This document shows, one piece after another, positions 34,623 through 43,970 of a DNA stretch of 64,000 bases. Position numbers and translations under genes: made by a program. The stretch is from an uncultured Hyphomicrobiales bacterium (GTDB lineage Bacteria; Pseudomonadota; Alphaproteobacteria; Rhizobiales; Beijerinckiaceae), in contig CAINED010000061.1 of NCBI GenBank assembly GCA_903847605.1, positions 1 through 64,000 on the forward strand. Reading direction: 5' to 3'. Under the pieces are notes generated by a model. The model saw nothing but the letters and a program-made list of their open reading frames with translations, was not told where the DNA came from and did no database searches. How positions within the stretch are numbered: the first letter of the stretch is position 1; each line of letters starts with the position of its first letter.

Positions 34623-34877
34623 ATGAGCGCCTATACGCTGAACAAACTTCTGCGGGAAGTAAATCGCAACCCCCAAATCCGCGAGCGTTTCTTCAAGGCG
34701 CCGGAAGATGTACTGGATGGCTTCGAGCTAACGAGCGAGGAGAGGCAAGCCATCATTGCAAGGGACATCGGGGCGCTTTACCGCTTCGGGGTGCATGGGC
34801 TTATCTTGCGGCCGTTCACACTATTGCAGGGCATGCCCGAGCCGGATTACCTGCGCGCGATAAGGGGTGAAGCATGA
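34623..34877 (+). CDS. Extradiol dioxygenase small subunit (LigA domain)
   Basis: An 84-residue LigA-type subunit of a class III ring-cleavage dioxygenase. The pattern NKLLREVNRNPQIRERFFKAPEDVLDGFELTSEERQAI matches the helical LigA fold that caps the active site of the LigB subunit. Its stop overlaps the LigB start by 4 nt (ATGA), which couples translation of the two subunits in equal amounts. In protocatechuate 4,5-dioxygenase the two are equimolar. The ring substrate here is not known. Confidence 0.87.
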   Translation: MSAYTLNKLLREVNRNPQIRERFFKAPEDVLDGFELTSEERQAIIARDIGALYRFGVHGLILRPFTLLQGMPEPDYLRAIRGEA

Positions 34878-35686
34878 GCATCGTATTTGCCTGCGCGGCG
34901 TCCCACGCTCCCGGCATCAGCGCATGGACGGAGGCCGCGCCGCAAGAACAGCGCACACGCCTGTTTGCGGGATTCGAGGAAATGAAGGATGCGCTCGCCG
35001 AGGCGCGGCCGGATCGGCTCGTTGTCCTCACGTCCGAACACTGGGCGAATTTTTTTCTCGATCACGTCGGGGCTTTTTGCATCGGACGCGCCGATCATTA
35101 CGAAGGGCCGGTCGAGCCCTGGTTGAAGATCGCGAAATCGCGTATTGCTGGCGACCCCGTGCTCTCCTTGCGCATGATCGAGCATTGTTACGCTCACGGG
35201 TTCGAACCCTCCTATTCCCATGAGATGCGTCTCGATCACGGCACGATGGTGCCCTTGAGTCTCATCGCGCCTGCGTTGGATATTCCCATCGTGCCGATCA
35301 TGTTCAATACGCTGGCGACCCCGCGTCCATCGGCGCGCCGCTGTCTCGAACTTGGCAGGATTCTCGCCCCTGTGCTTGAGAACGCCAGTGAACGTATCGC
35401 CGTCATCGCCACGGGAGGCCTGTCGCATGATCCGGCCGAAATCGGCCACGGCTTTATAGATACGCAATTCGACGCACGCTTCATCGACAGGATGAACAAC
35501 GGCGATCTCGATGCGCTCGGCAGCTATTCGGATTCCGAATTGCTGAAGGCCGGCGCTGGCACGCTGGAATTGCTCGCCTGGATTTGTCTTGCCGGGGTCA
35601 TGGGAGGCGCGAAGTCGCGCCTCGTCTGCTACGAACCGGTGAAGCCCTGGGCCACAGGCATTGGCATCGTCAGTTACGCGGCCTGA
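34874..35686 (+). CDS. Class III extradiol ring-cleavage dioxygenase catalytic subunit (LigB domain)
   Basis: A 270-residue LigB-family catalytic subunit, using Fe(II) and O2 to cleave a catecholic ring next to the hydroxyls. Likely iron ligands are His11 (SHAPG) and His56 (SEHW), with a Glu late in the protein (GTLELLAW); His122 (DHGTMVPL) and His185 (GGLSHDP) are the conserved active-site histidines of the family. It is fused by 4-nt overlap to the LigA-like gene. The cluster's Rieske and flavin hydroxylases could provide diol substrates. Convergent with the alpha/beta hydrolase gene. Confidence 0.9.
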   Translation: MSIVFACAASHAPGISAWTEAAPQEQRTRLFAGFEEMKDALAEARPDRLVVLTSEHWANFFLDHVGAFCIGRADHYEGPVEPWLKIAKSRIAGDPVLSLRMIEHCYAHGFEPSYSHEMRLDHGTMVPLSLIAPALDIPIVPIMFNTLATPRPSARRCLELGRILAPVLENASERIAVIATGGLSHDPAEIGHGFIDTQFDARFIDRMNNGDLDALGSYSDSELLKAGAGTLELLAWICLAGVMGGAKSRLVCYEPVKPWATGIGIVSYAA

Positions 35687-35687
35687 C

Positions 35688-36476
35688 TCAGGCAGCGGGC
35701 GATGCCGGCCGCACCAGGAAGCTCTCGCCGCGATCCAGAAAATCAAGCATCAGGGCCGATACGCGTTTGGGCTGATCGAACTCCAGCGCATGCGCGGCGT
35801 CCCAGATATAGGTGAGATGCGAACTTGGTACGCGCGCCTTGAGTAGCTGCCCGCTTTCGGATGGGATGACCTTGTCCAGCGTGCCCATCAGCACCAGAGT
35901 CCGTGCTTTGATTTCGCCCAGGCGAGCAGCGAGGGAATCGTCAAAGGCAACGCCACCCGTATATTCGGACATGGCCTTGCGGTTGCCGAGCAACACCTGT
36001 TCGCTGCGCTGTTCTTTCGGCGCTTGCTCCGGCTTGGCGTGCAGCGCCTTGAGTCGTGCTTGTGGGTCTTCGGGCAAGCCCCCTTTGTTGTTGGCCCGCA
36101 GCCCTGCCGGCGCTTCCAGAACGAGTTGGCCGACGCGTTGCGGATGCAGCACGGCCAGCCACAGCGCGATCCAGCCGCCGAAGGATTCGCCGACCACGTC
36201 GCATTCGCCACCACACTCTTTCTCGATATAGGCTGCGACGAGATCGGCAAGGCTTTGCAACGTCTTCACGCCTGCATGCTTCGGCATGCCTTCAAAGCCC
36301 GGCATGAACAGTGCATGCACCGTGTGGTGATCCGCCAGCGCTTCTATGACCTTCGAAATGCGCGGACCCGCCGCGCTGTGCAGGTGAACGAGAGCGCGGC
36401 CCGTGCCCGCCTTGCGCACGCGCAGAGGCCCGCTCGGCATGGCATGATCCGTCTCGGAATGGACAATTGTCGTCAT
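35688..36476 (-). CDS. Alpha/beta fold hydrolase
   Basis: A 262-residue alpha/beta hydrolase. The nucleophile elbow is GESFGG (residues 96–101, Ser98); the acid is probably Asp in MGTLDKVIP, and the His in DAAHALEFDQP near the C-terminus. The oxyanion region is LVHLHSAAGPR. Such enzymes hydrolyse meta-cleavage products or esters. The ATG at 36476 was preferred over an upstream TTG because family-like sequence begins here. It follows the luciferase-like monooxygenase gene by 24 nt on the same strand, suggesting co-transcription. Confidence 0.87.
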   Translation of the reverse strand: MTTIVHSETDHAMPSGPLRVRKAGTGRALVHLHSAAGPRISKVIEALADHHTVHALFMPGFEGMPKHAGVKTLQSLADLVAAYIEKECGGECDVVGESFGGWIALWLAVLHPQRVGQLVLEAPAGLRANNKGGLPEDPQARLKALHAKPEQAPKEQRSEQVLLGNRKAMSEYTGGVAFDDSLAARLGEIKARTLVLMGTLDKVIPSESGQLLKARVPSSHLTYIWDAAHALEFDQPKRVSALMLDFLDRGESFLVRPASPAA

Positions 36477-36500
36477 GTCAGTTGATCCCAAAGTTCATTT

Positions 36501-37637
36501 TCACAGCATGCGCACTTCCGGCAACACGCGCTCGTGGAAAAGCTTCATGCTGCGCATGACGGACGCCTGCGGCATGGTGCCAAGTTTCATGTTCATGTTG
36601 ATGTGCCCGGCGCCCAGATGCTGGTTGAGCCGCTTGATCTGCTTGACCACGCTTTCCGGGCTGCCGCAGAGGATCGTGCCAGCCTCGATCTGCTCCTTGA
36701 TGCTGCGCTGCTTCAAGGTTTCGAGCCGCTTCACGAAATATTCGCCAGCGCCGGCGCCCGATGCGCCTTCGCCGAAAAAGCGCGTCTTCTGCACGACGAT
36801 ACGCTGCGCATCCTGTTGCGGGCGCATCAGTACCTTGTGGAAATAGGCCAGCGCTTCCGCCATTTCTTCCTGCGCCTCTTCGTCCGTCTCGGCGATGCAG
36901 GTGCCCTGTCCGACGAGGATATCGTCCGGACCGGGATTGCGGCCATGCGCGAGCGAGCTCTCGCGATAGGTGTCGATCAGGCCACGCGCCACGTCGAGAT
37001 CGCCGATCAGCGTGAGTCCCACCATCGCGGGAAATTCGCCGACGAACGCTGCAGATTCCTTGTTGCTGGCCGACATCAGCATGCGCGGATGCGGGTTCTG
37101 GTGCGGACGCGGCCAGATGGAAATCGCGCGATACTGGTAGAACTCGCCCTCCCATCCGAAGGGCTCGGGTTCCGTCCACGCCTTGAGAATGATGTTGAGA
37201 GCCTCGCGCATGCGTCCGCGCGATTCATCGGGCGAAACATTGTAGGCGATGTATTCATGGGGAATACCGCGCACGAAACCTGCGATCAAGCGTCCGCCGC
37301 TCATCACGTCGAGCATGGCGTATTCCTCGGCCACACGCACCGGATTGAGCAGCGGCAAAAGATTGCCGAGCATGGCGATCTTGATCTTCTGCGTGCGCTG
37401 GGTCAGCGCGCCGCCGATCACATTGCAGTTCGACATCAGCGAGTAGGGCGAGAAGTGATGTTCGTTCGCGCCCACCCAATCGAAGCCGCAAGCCTCCGCA
37501 TGGGCCATTGTGTCTATATAGGTCTTGTAGAGTTCGGTGCCTTTTTCGGCGCGGAATGCGCCGTTGCGCGCCGGCCATTCGGTCGGGGCCTCGTCGAGGT
37601 CCGTCCAGGGCATCAAATGAAAGAATGAAAAGTGCAT
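36501..37637 (-). CDS. LLM class flavin-dependent oxidoreductase
   Basis: A 378-residue bacterial-luciferase-like monooxygenase, which would use reduced flavin from a partner reductase and O2. Family marks are GFDWVGANEHHFSPYSLMSN (residues about 53–72), RVAEEYAMLDVMSGGRLIAGFVRGIP and the later ILVGQGTCIAETDEEA. AGGAG lies upstream of the ATG at 37637; the longer frame adds 36 unlikely residues. No flavin reductase gene is beside it. It is the middle gene of an SDR–LLM–hydrolase group on the minus strand, consistent with oxidising a cyclic ketone or aromatic. Confidence 0.9.
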   Translation of the reverse strand: MHFSFFHLMPWTDLDEAPTEWPARNGAFRAEKGTELYKTYIDTMAHAEACGFDWVGANEHHFSPYSLMSNCNVIGGALTQRTQKIKIAMLGNLLPLLNPVRVAEEYAMLDVMSGGRLIAGFVRGIPHEYIAYNVSPDESRGRMREALNIILKAWTEPEPFGWEGEFYQYRAISIWPRPHQNPHPRMLMSASNKESAAFVGEFPAMVGLTLIGDLDVARGLIDTYRESSLAHGRNPGPDDILVGQGTCIAETDEEAQEEMAEALAYFHKVLMRPQQDAQRIVVQKTRFFGEGASGAGAGEYFVKRLETLKQRSIKEQIEAGTILCGSPESVVKQIKRLNQHLGAGHINMNMKLGTMPQASVMRSMKLFHERVLPEVRML

Positions 37638-37668
37638 GGCTCCTGCCTTTCTTTTCTTGTTGTCGGTG

Positions 37669-38526
37669 TCAGCGCGCCGGCGGCTCCATGCCGCGTTCCT
37701 CATACCATTTCTCGCATTCGTCGAAAGCCGCCTGGATACGCGCATGACGCTCGTCGATCAGGGGCCGCGCCCATGTATGCGTGAAGATGAAGAATTCCTT
37801 GTGCCTGATCGCGCGTAGCACGCGCTCGCCGATGAGATCGGGCGGAAGTCCTTCCTGCAGCAGATGCGCGAACTGCTCGCTCTCCTCGCGCTTGAAAGCG
37901 CCGCCCATACGCTCCGGTCTTGCACGGCCCGAATGGAAAATGCCCGTATTCACTGCAGCCGGCGCGAGAACGGAAACGCCGATATTGGATCCCTCGAGAT
38001 CCTGCTCCAGTGCCTCGCTGATCCCGACAACGGCGTATTTCGACATCGAATAGGGGCCGGTGTCCCAGCCCGGCTGGATGCGAAAGCCGCCGATGGAGGC
38101 GGTGTTGACGATATGGGCTTCCTCGCCGTGCTCGCGCATATGCGGAACGAAAGTCTGGAAGCCGTGGATGACGCCATAGAGATTGACGCCGAGCACCCAT
38201 TCCCAGTCTTTCAGCGGCAGTTTTTCGATGGGCACGCCATGCATGGAAATGCCGGCATTATTGCAGACGATATGCACTTTTCCGAAAGCATCGAATGCCT
38301 GCTGGGCCGCGCGGCGCACCTGGTCGCCAACGCTCACATCGGCTTCGACAGCAATGGCCTGTGCGCCCAGCCTGTTGACCGCGCTCAGGGCCTGATCGAG
38401 CGCATCGCGACGGATATCGCACAGCACGACATTCATACCATTGCGCGCGAAGGTGCGGGCCATGCCTAGGCCGATGCCGGAACCGGCGCCGGTGATGAAG
38501 GCCGTCTTGCCCTGAAAATTCTGCAT
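37669..38526 (-). CDS. SDR family oxidoreductase
   Basis: A 285-residue short-chain dehydrogenase. TGAGSGIG at residues 13–20, NNAG at 89–92, and the catalytic Ser144, Tyr159, Lys163. CDIRR after strand 2 suggests NAD(H). The C-terminal ~35 residues (HTWARPLIDERHARIQAAFDECEKWYEERG) extend beyond the minimal fold. GAGG precedes the ATG at 38526. It is divergent from the Rieske gene at 38726 across about 200 nt, and heads the minus-strand group of SDR, LLM oxidoreductase and hydrolase. Confidence 0.9.
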   Translation of the reverse strand: MQNFQGKTAFITGAGSGIGLGMARTFARNGMNVVLCDIRRDALDQALSAVNRLGAQAIAVEADVSVGDQVRRAAQQAFDAFGKVHIVCNNAGISMHGVPIEKLPLKDWEWVLGVNLYGVIHGFQTFVPHMREHGEEAHIVNTASIGGFRIQPGWDTGPYSMSKYAVVGISEALEQDLEGSNIGVSVLAPAAVNTGIFHSGRARPERMGGAFKREESEQFAHLLQEGLPPDLIGERVLRAIRHKEFFIFTHTWARPLIDERHARIQAAFDECEKWYEERGMEPPAR

Positions 38527-38725
38527 TGCCTCGACGTCCCGCCCGATTTCTTCATGATGTTGCGCGCCAATATGGCTTTCAGCCATGCTTTGTCCAGAAG
38601 CGCATGATGCGGCTATGTTGCGCAGCAACGCGGCAGGCCGCCAGACGCTGGACTTGCCTTCCGGCCCATGCTCGACTGCAACGAGTATGGGATCGGACCA
38701 TAAGTTCGGCCACGAGGAGGATGAG

Positions 38726-40048
38726 ATGACATCTGCCGCCGAAAGCGAAATCCTGACGCGCGTGGGACCGGGTACTCCGGTCGGCGAAATGATGCGGGAA
38801 TATTGGACGCCCGCCATTATGTCGAGCGAACTCGTGGCGGATGCGCCGCCCGTGCGTGTCATGCTGCTTGGTGAAAAGCTGATCGCCTTTCGCGACAGCG
38901 AAGGACGCGTGGGCGTGATGGATCATCGCTGTCCGCACCGCTGCGCTTCCTTGTTCTTCGGCCAGAACAGGGAAGGCGGCATCCGTTGCACCTATCACGG
39001 CTGGAAGTTCGATGTGGAAGGCAATTGCCTCGAACAACCGAACCTGCCGCCGCATCTCACTTTCGCCGACAAGGTGAAGGCGAAGGCCTACCCGGCTGTC
39101 GAGCGTTACGGCATAGTCTGGACATACATGGGCAAACGCGCCGTGCCGCCGCCCTTGCCGAATTTCGAAGCGGTGATGCTGGCCGATCCCGGCGAACGCA
39201 ATCTTTTCTGCGCCATGCGCGCGTGCAACTGGCTACAGGGCCTCGAGGGCGACATCGACACGTCGCATTTCAGTTTCCTGCACATGGGCGCGGTGAAACC
39301 GGAAGAGGTCGATCCCGCCAATTCCGGCCGCTATGCCGTCATCAATCCCGCGCCGGAATATCACGTCGCCGATACGGACTGGGGCACGATGTACGCTGCC
39401 CACCGGCCGGCCAATCCGGGCCAGACCTATTGGCGCTTTGCCCATTTCATGTTTCCGTTCTGGACCATTCCTCCGGATGGAAATTTCGCGGACCACGTCA
39501 TCGCGCGCGCCTGGGTGCCAATGGACGACACGCACACGATGTTCTTCCACGTCTCATGGAAGAAAAACGAGCCGGGTCTGCGCAAGCGCAAGGACGGTTC
39601 GCAAATTCCCGGCGCCACCATCGGCAACGAATTCCTGCCAAATACGACGGACTGGTTCGGGCGCTGGCGTCTCGCAGCCAATGCGGACAACGATTACAAG
39701 ATCGACCGGCAGGCGCAGCAGGATGGCAGCAATTATTCCGGCATCACCGGCATCCACTTGCAGGATCAGGCGCTGACGGAAAGCATGGGCGGAATCGTCG
39801 ACCATACGTTCGAGCATCTCGCTGCAAGCGACCTGATGATCAACCGAACCCGCCGGCGCATTCTTCAGGCGGCGCAGGCGGCAGCAAGCGGCATTGCGCC
39901 GCCCGGCGTCGACCAGCCCGAATTGTTCCAGGGTGCGCGCGGCGGCGATTTCATCACGCCGAACACGATCGGCTGGTTGCAGGCCTATTCGGACGAATTG
40001 CGAATATCGAAGAACCCGACAGGCGTTCTGAAAATGGCTGCGGAATAG
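38726..40048 (+). CDS. Rieske non-heme iron aromatic ring-hydroxylating oxygenase, alpha subunit
   Basis: A 440-residue phthalate-dioxygenase-type oxygenase. The Rieske ligands are Cys69/His71 and Cys88/His91, and the iron triad Asp178/His181/His186 (DTSHFSFLH). GAGGAGG just upstream fixes the ATG at 38726; the frame runs further up to 38585 with unrelated residues. It is longer than the two other Rieske proteins at the C-terminus, with an Ala-rich linker and a TPNTIGWLQAYSDELR segment. It is divergent from the SDR/LLM group, and no reductase gene is near. Confidence 0.92.
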   Translation: MTSAAESEILTRVGPGTPVGEMMREYWTPAIMSSELVADAPPVRVMLLGEKLIAFRDSEGRVGVMDHRCPHRCASLFFGQNREGGIRCTYHGWKFDVEGNCLEQPNLPPHLTFADKVKAKAYPAVERYGIVWTYMGKRAVPPPLPNFEAVMLADPGERNLFCAMRACNWLQGLEGDIDTSHFSFLHMGAVKPEEVDPANSGRYAVINPAPEYHVADTDWGTMYAAHRPANPGQTYWRFAHFMFPFWTIPPDGNFADHVIARAWVPMDDTHTMFFHVSWKKNEPGLRKRKDGSQIPGATIGNEFLPNTTDWFGRWRLAANADNDYKIDRQAQQDGSNYSGITGIHLQDQALTESMGGIVDHTFEHLAASDLMINRTRRRILQAAQAAASGIAPPGVDQPELFQGARGGDFITPNTIGWLQAYSDELRISKNPTGVLKMAAE

Positions 40049-40106
40049 CCGGCTTGCGTTCTCTGCCTTGCCGGGCTACCTGCCGCCATCGAAACGAGGA
40101 TAAAAA

Positions 40107-40820
40107 ATGAGACCTTCCGGCCGCGCGCCCGACCAGAAACGCGAAGTGACGCTCGAGCGGAGCGTCGCGCGCTATGCCGAAGGGTCCTGCCTCATCAAGT
40201 GCGGCAATACGCATGTGCTGTGCACCGCATCGCTGGAAGACAAGCCGCCGATGTGGCTGCGCGGGCAGGGGCGCGGCTGGGTGACGGCGGAATATGCGAT
40301 GCTGCCGCGCGCCACCGAGACGCGCACACGTCGCGAAGTTTCTTCGGGACGGCCCTCCGGCCGCACGCAGGAAATCCAACGCCTGATCGGCCGCTCGTTG
40401 CGCGCTGTCGTCGATTTGCAGGCCCTCGGCGAGCGCCAGATCACCATCGACTGCGATGTGCTGCAGGCAGACGGCGGCACCCGTACGGCGGCGATCACCG
40501 GCGGCTGGATCGCCTTGCACGATTGCCTGAAATGGATGCACGGCCGCTCGATGATCAAGACAATGCCGCTGACGGATCATGTCGCCGCCATATCGGTCGG
40601 CATCGCAGCAGGCGTCACCGTTCTCGATCTCGATTATGTCGAAGATTCTGCTGCGCATACGGATTCGAATTTCGTGATGACGGGCAAGGGCAATCTCGTC
40701 GAAGTGCAGGCGACGGCGGAAGGCGCGACTTTCTCCGAAACGCAATTGCAGGAAATGTTGACGCTGGCGCGCAAGGGCATTGCTGAACTCGTTGTGTTGC
40801 AGAAGCAGGCGATCGGCTGA
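40107..40820 (+). CDS. rph: Ribonuclease PH
   Basis: A 237-residue phosphorolytic 3'-exoribonuclease that trims tRNA 3' ends and rRNA. It begins [19 protein letters not shown] and carries the phosphate-binding [31 protein letters not shown] and the [19 protein letters not shown] core, all diagnostic. The length matches the family. It is followed 13 nt later by rdgB, the usual alphaproteobacterial pair. The flanking genes are catabolic, not the hrcA/hemW neighbours often seen. Confidence 0.96.
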   Translation: MRPSGRAPDQKREVTLERSVARYAEGSCLIKCGNTHVLCTASLEDKPPMWLRGQGRGWVTAEYAMLPRATETRTRREVSSGRPSGRTQEIQRLIGRSLRAVVDLQALGERQITIDCDVLQADGGTRTAAITGGWIALHDCLKWMHGRSMIKTMPLTDHVAAISVGIAAGVTVLDLDYVEDSAAHTDSNFVMTGKGNLVEVQATAEGATFSETQLQEMLTLARKGIAELVVLQKQAIG

Positions 40821-40833
40821 AGCGGAGTTGCGC

Positions 40834-41481
40834 GTGTCGGGGAAAGCTCATCGCAAACTTGCGGGCAAGATCGTCATCGCGACGCATAACCCCGGCAAGT
40901 TGCGCGAAATGCGCGAACTGCTCGAGCCTTACGGTATATCTGCTGTTTCCGCGGGCGAGTTGAATCTGCCTGAGCCCGATGAGACCGGCACGACATTCAT
41001 TGAGAATGCCCTGATCAAGGCGCGCGCTTCGGCAACAGCGTCAAGCCTGCCGGCCTTCGCCGATGATTCCGGCCTTTGTGTCGATGCGCTCGATGGTGAT
41101 CCCGGTATCTATTCTGCGCGCTGGGCAAAGGAAGCCGGGGATTTCGCGAAGGCGATGGCGCTGGTCGACCGGAAGATGCGCGAGTGCGGCGCAACAGCGT
41201 CAACCCAGCGCCGGGGACATTTCGTCTCTGCGCTCGCGCTTGTCTGGCCCGACGGGCACGAAGAGACATTCGAAGCAAAAGTCTTCGGCGAAATCGTCTG
41301 GCCGCCGCGCGGCGAACGTGGCTTCGGCTACGATCCGTTCTTTCTGCCCGATGGGTATGATCGCACCTTCGGCGAAATGGACAGCCAGGAAAAGCACGGC
41401 ATTCCCGCCGATGGATCGCAGGCTTTGTCGCATCGCGCGCGCGCGTTTCAGATGCTGGCGCGGGCCTGCTTGTCCGACTGA
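40834..41481 (+). CDS. rdgB: RdgB/HAM1 family non-canonical purine NTP pyrophosphatase
   Basis: A 215-residue house-cleaning enzyme that hydrolyses dITP, XTP and ITP to the monophosphates, keeping them out of DNA and [21 protein letters not shown], the nucleotide-binding [12 protein letters not shown], and the C-terminal GFGYDPFF and SHRARAF are diagnostic. The GTG at 40834 was chosen because GGAG lies 6–7 nt upstream; a TTG at 40828 is an alternative. The first residues ([10 protein letters not shown]) precede the conserved strand. Cotranscribed with rph. Confidence 0.95.
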   Translation: MSGKAHRKLAGKIVIATHNPGKLREMRELLEPYGISAVSAGELNLPEPDETGTTFIENALIKARASATASSLPAFADDSGLCVDALDGDPGIYSARWAKEAGDFAKAMALVDRKMRECGATASTQRRGHFVSALALVWPDGHEETFEAKVFGEIVWPPRGERGFGYDPFFLPDGYDRTFGEMDSQEKHGIPADGSQALSHRARAFQMLARACLSD

Positions 41482-41619
41482 AGCCCTACGAAATCTATTG
41501 TATGCGCTCGCATATTTGCTGCGCCGCAATACATTTTTGGACTGCTTCCTTGTACAATTCGATGGTCGGCGCTCCCCAAAATGGTAGTCTTTCTCCCGGA
41601 GAAATACGGGGAGGACTTC

Positions 41620-43584
41620 ATGACAAAGCATTCCGAAAAGCCGACGTCAGCCGAGCCGATTAGCGCCGACCGCCGCTCGTTCCTGAAAGGCGCAGCGATT
41701 GCGGGCGCAGCAGTTGCGATGCCTTCGCCGAACAATAACGAGGCGCAAGCGCAAATCTCCGCGGGCACGCGCAAGGCTGCGCCGCCGCCGACTTCGGAAC
41801 TCCTCGAACATGTCGCCGTTCCCGTCGGCGCCGGACATGGCGAAGGACGTCCCGGCGGCGATTTCATGGTCGATGTGCTGCGTGCATTGAAAATCGAATA
41901 TGTCGCGACCAATCCGGCATCGAGCTGCCGCGGCCTGCACGAATCCATCAACAATTATGCGATGAACAAAAGCCCGGAACTTCTCACAGTCATGCACGAG
42001 GAGTCCGGTGCAGCAATGGCGCATGGCTATGCCAAAGTGACCGGCAAGCCGATGGCGTGCCTGTTTCACGGCACCGTCGGCATGCAGCACGCGACGATGG
42101 CCATGTACAACGCCTGGTGCGATCGCGTGCCGATGATCGTCATGGCCGGCAATCATCTTGATGCTGCGGATCGCTTGCCCGGCGTGCCGACGACACATGC
42201 CGCGCAGGACCCCATGGCGATCGTGCGCGACTTCACGAAATGGGACGACCAACCGATGTCGCTGCAGGCTTTTGCCGAAGCGATGACCCGCGCCTATCAG
42301 ATCACCATGACGCCGCTGCAAGCTCCCGTCGCTATATCCATCGACGGCCACATGCAGGATCATCCGATACCGGCGAACGCGAAGCTGCGCATTCCCAAGC
42401 TCATCATGCCCTCGGTGCCGCAGGGCGAAACCGGCGCCGTGAAGGATGCTGCGAAGCTGCTCGTCGGCGCGCAGAATCCGGTCATCGTCGTCGACCGCGC
42501 CGCACGCACGCACAAGGGACAGGGCCTGATCGTCGAACTGGCGGAATCGCTCAATGCGGCGGTCATCGATCAACTGGGACGGCAGAACTTCCCCAACCGC
42601 CATTACCTGCACGGCGAAGGCCGGGTCGATTCCCTCATTCGCGATGCGGACGTCATCATCGGCCTCGAGTTGACCGACTTCTGGGGCACGGTGAACGGCA
42701 TCACCGACAATCCGGAACAGCCGCAATCGACGCGCATCAAGGAGGGCACGAAGCTCATCAGCATTACTGCCAAGGATCTCTATATCCGCGCGAACTATCA
42801 GGACTTCCAGCGCTTCCAGCAGGTGGATATCCCCATCGCGGCAGACGCCGAGGCGACGTTGCCATCGCTCATCGAGGCGATCAGGTCGGCGATGGACCCC
42901 GCCGCCAAGGCCCGCGTCGAGAAGCGCGGCGAGCTGCACCGCAAGGCCCGCGCTGCGGCGCGCGAGCGGATGATGACGGCGGCGACGCTGGCCTGGGACG
43001 CAAGCCCGATTTCAACGGCGCGCCTTTCCGCCGAAATCTGGGCCGCGGTGAAAGATCACGACTGGGCCATGGTGTCGCGCGATTCGAGCCTGAGCAACTG
43101 GCCGCACCGCATCTGGAATTTCGACAAGCCCTACCAGTTCATCGGCGGCCCGGGCGGCGCTGGCGTCGGCTACAATCTTCCGGCTTCCGTTGGCGCAGCG
43201 CTTGCCCATCGCGAACATGGACGCCTTGCGGTGAATATCCAGAACGACGGCGACGCCATGTTCGCGCCGGGCGTATTGTGGACGGCGATGCATCACAAGA
43301 TTCCGCTTTTGACGGTGATGCACAACAACCGCGCCTATCATCAGGAAGTCATGCATTTGCAGCGTCTCGCAAGTTGGCGCGGGCGCGGCGCGGATCGTCA
43401 GTGGATCGGCACGATCATCGACCGGCCCGCCATCGACTTCGCAATGCTCGCCAGGAGCATGGGTATGTCGAGCTTCGGACCGATCAGCAATCCGAACGAA
43501 CTCGGCCCTGTGCTCAAGCGCGCGGTCGCCATGGTGAAATCCGGCGAGCCGGTTCTCATCGACGCCATCACGCAGCCGCGCTGA
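41620..43584 (+). CDS. Tat-exported thiamine diphosphate-dependent enzyme
   Basis: A 654-residue protein of the acetolactate synthase/pyruvate oxidase superfamily with an N-terminal twin-arginine signal: ADRRSFLKG at residues 17–24, hydrophobic AAIAGAAVAM, and a cleavable region up to about residue 46. The three domains follow. The N-terminal domain has the catalytic Glu in VMHEESGAAMAHGY (residues 125–137); the C-terminal domain has the ThDP/Mg motif NDGDAM (542–547) with NN at 569–570. It is expected to fold in the cytoplasm with cofactor and be exported. GGGGAGG precedes the ATG. A cytochrome c gene follows 11 nt later, a likely electron acceptor. Confidence 0.88.
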   Translation: MTKHSEKPTSAEPISADRRSFLKGAAIAGAAVAMPSPNNNEAQAQISAGTRKAAPPPTSELLEHVAVPVGAGHGEGRPGGDFMVDVLRALKIEYVATNPASSCRGLHESINNYAMNKSPELLTVMHEESGAAMAHGYAKVTGKPMACLFHGTVGMQHATMAMYNAWCDRVPMIVMAGNHLDAADRLPGVPTTHAAQDPMAIVRDFTKWDDQPMSLQAFAEAMTRAYQITMTPLQAPVAISIDGHMQDHPIPANAKLRIPKLIMPSVPQGETGAVKDAAKLLVGAQNPVIVVDRAARTHKGQGLIVELAESLNAAVIDQLGRQNFPNRHYLHGEGRVDSLIRDADVIIGLELTDFWGTVNGITDNPEQPQSTRIKEGTKLISITAKDLYIRANYQDFQRFQQVDIPIAADAEATLPSLIEAIRSAMDPAAKARVEKRGELHRKARAAARERMMTAATLAWDASPISTARLSAEIWAAVKDHDWAMVSRDSSLSNWPHRIWNFDKPYQFIGGPGGAGVGYNLPASVGAALAHREHGRLAVNIQNDGDAMFAPGVLWTAMHHKIPLLTVMHNNRAYHQEVMHLQRLASWRGRGADRQWIGTIIDRPAIDFAMLARSMGMSSFGPISNPNELGPVLKRAVAMVKSGEPVLIDAITQPR

Positions 43585-43595
43585 GGGAGCCGGAA

Positions 43596-43943
43596 ATGTT
43601 CAAGACTGTCATCCACGCCTGCGCCGCGGGCGCACTCCTCCTTTCGGTCTCCGGTGCGCAAGCCCAGGACGCAGCCAAGGGCCGCGAAATTTACGTCGCA
43701 AAGGGCTGCTATTCCTGTCACGGCTACAATGGACAAGGCGGCGTGACCGGTCCCAAGCTCGCGCCCGATCCGCTCGCGCCCGATGCCATTGCAGCTTTCG
43801 TTCGCAATGCTGGCCCAACGCGCATGCCGCAATATGTGGAGAAGGAACTTTCCAACGAGGAAGTCGGGCATATCCACGCTTGGCTTGCGAGTCAGCCCAA
43901 GCCGAAAAACTGGAAAGATATTCCCCTTCTGAATCAAGAGTAG
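43596..43943 (+). CDS. Small exported c-type cytochrome
   Basis: A 115-residue monohaem cytochrome c. Signal peptide: MFKTVIHACAAGALLLSVSG with cleavage after AQA. The haem site is CYSCH (Cys38, Cys41, His42) and the sixth ligand is probably Met77 (TRMPQY). GGGAG lies upstream of the ATG. The upstream part of the same open frame lies inside the ThDP gene and is not coding. It sits 11 nt after the Tat-exported ThDP enzyme and 27 nt before an exported propeller gene, so it would take electrons from this periplasmic module toward the respiratory chain. Confidence 0.93.
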   Translation: MFKTVIHACAAGALLLSVSGAQAQDAAKGREIYVAKGCYSCHGYNGQGGVTGPKLAPDPLAPDAIAAFVRNAGPTRMPQYVEKELSNEEVGHIHAWLASQPKPKNWKDIPLLNQE

Positions 43944-43970
43944 CGATACGTCGACGAGGAGGAGCAGGCC

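Noticed and set aside
42240..43595. Upstream extension of the cytochrome c frame
   Set aside because: It overlaps the ThDP gene in another phase and is Arg/His-rich; the cytochrome has its own signal peptide and ribosome-binding site at 43596.
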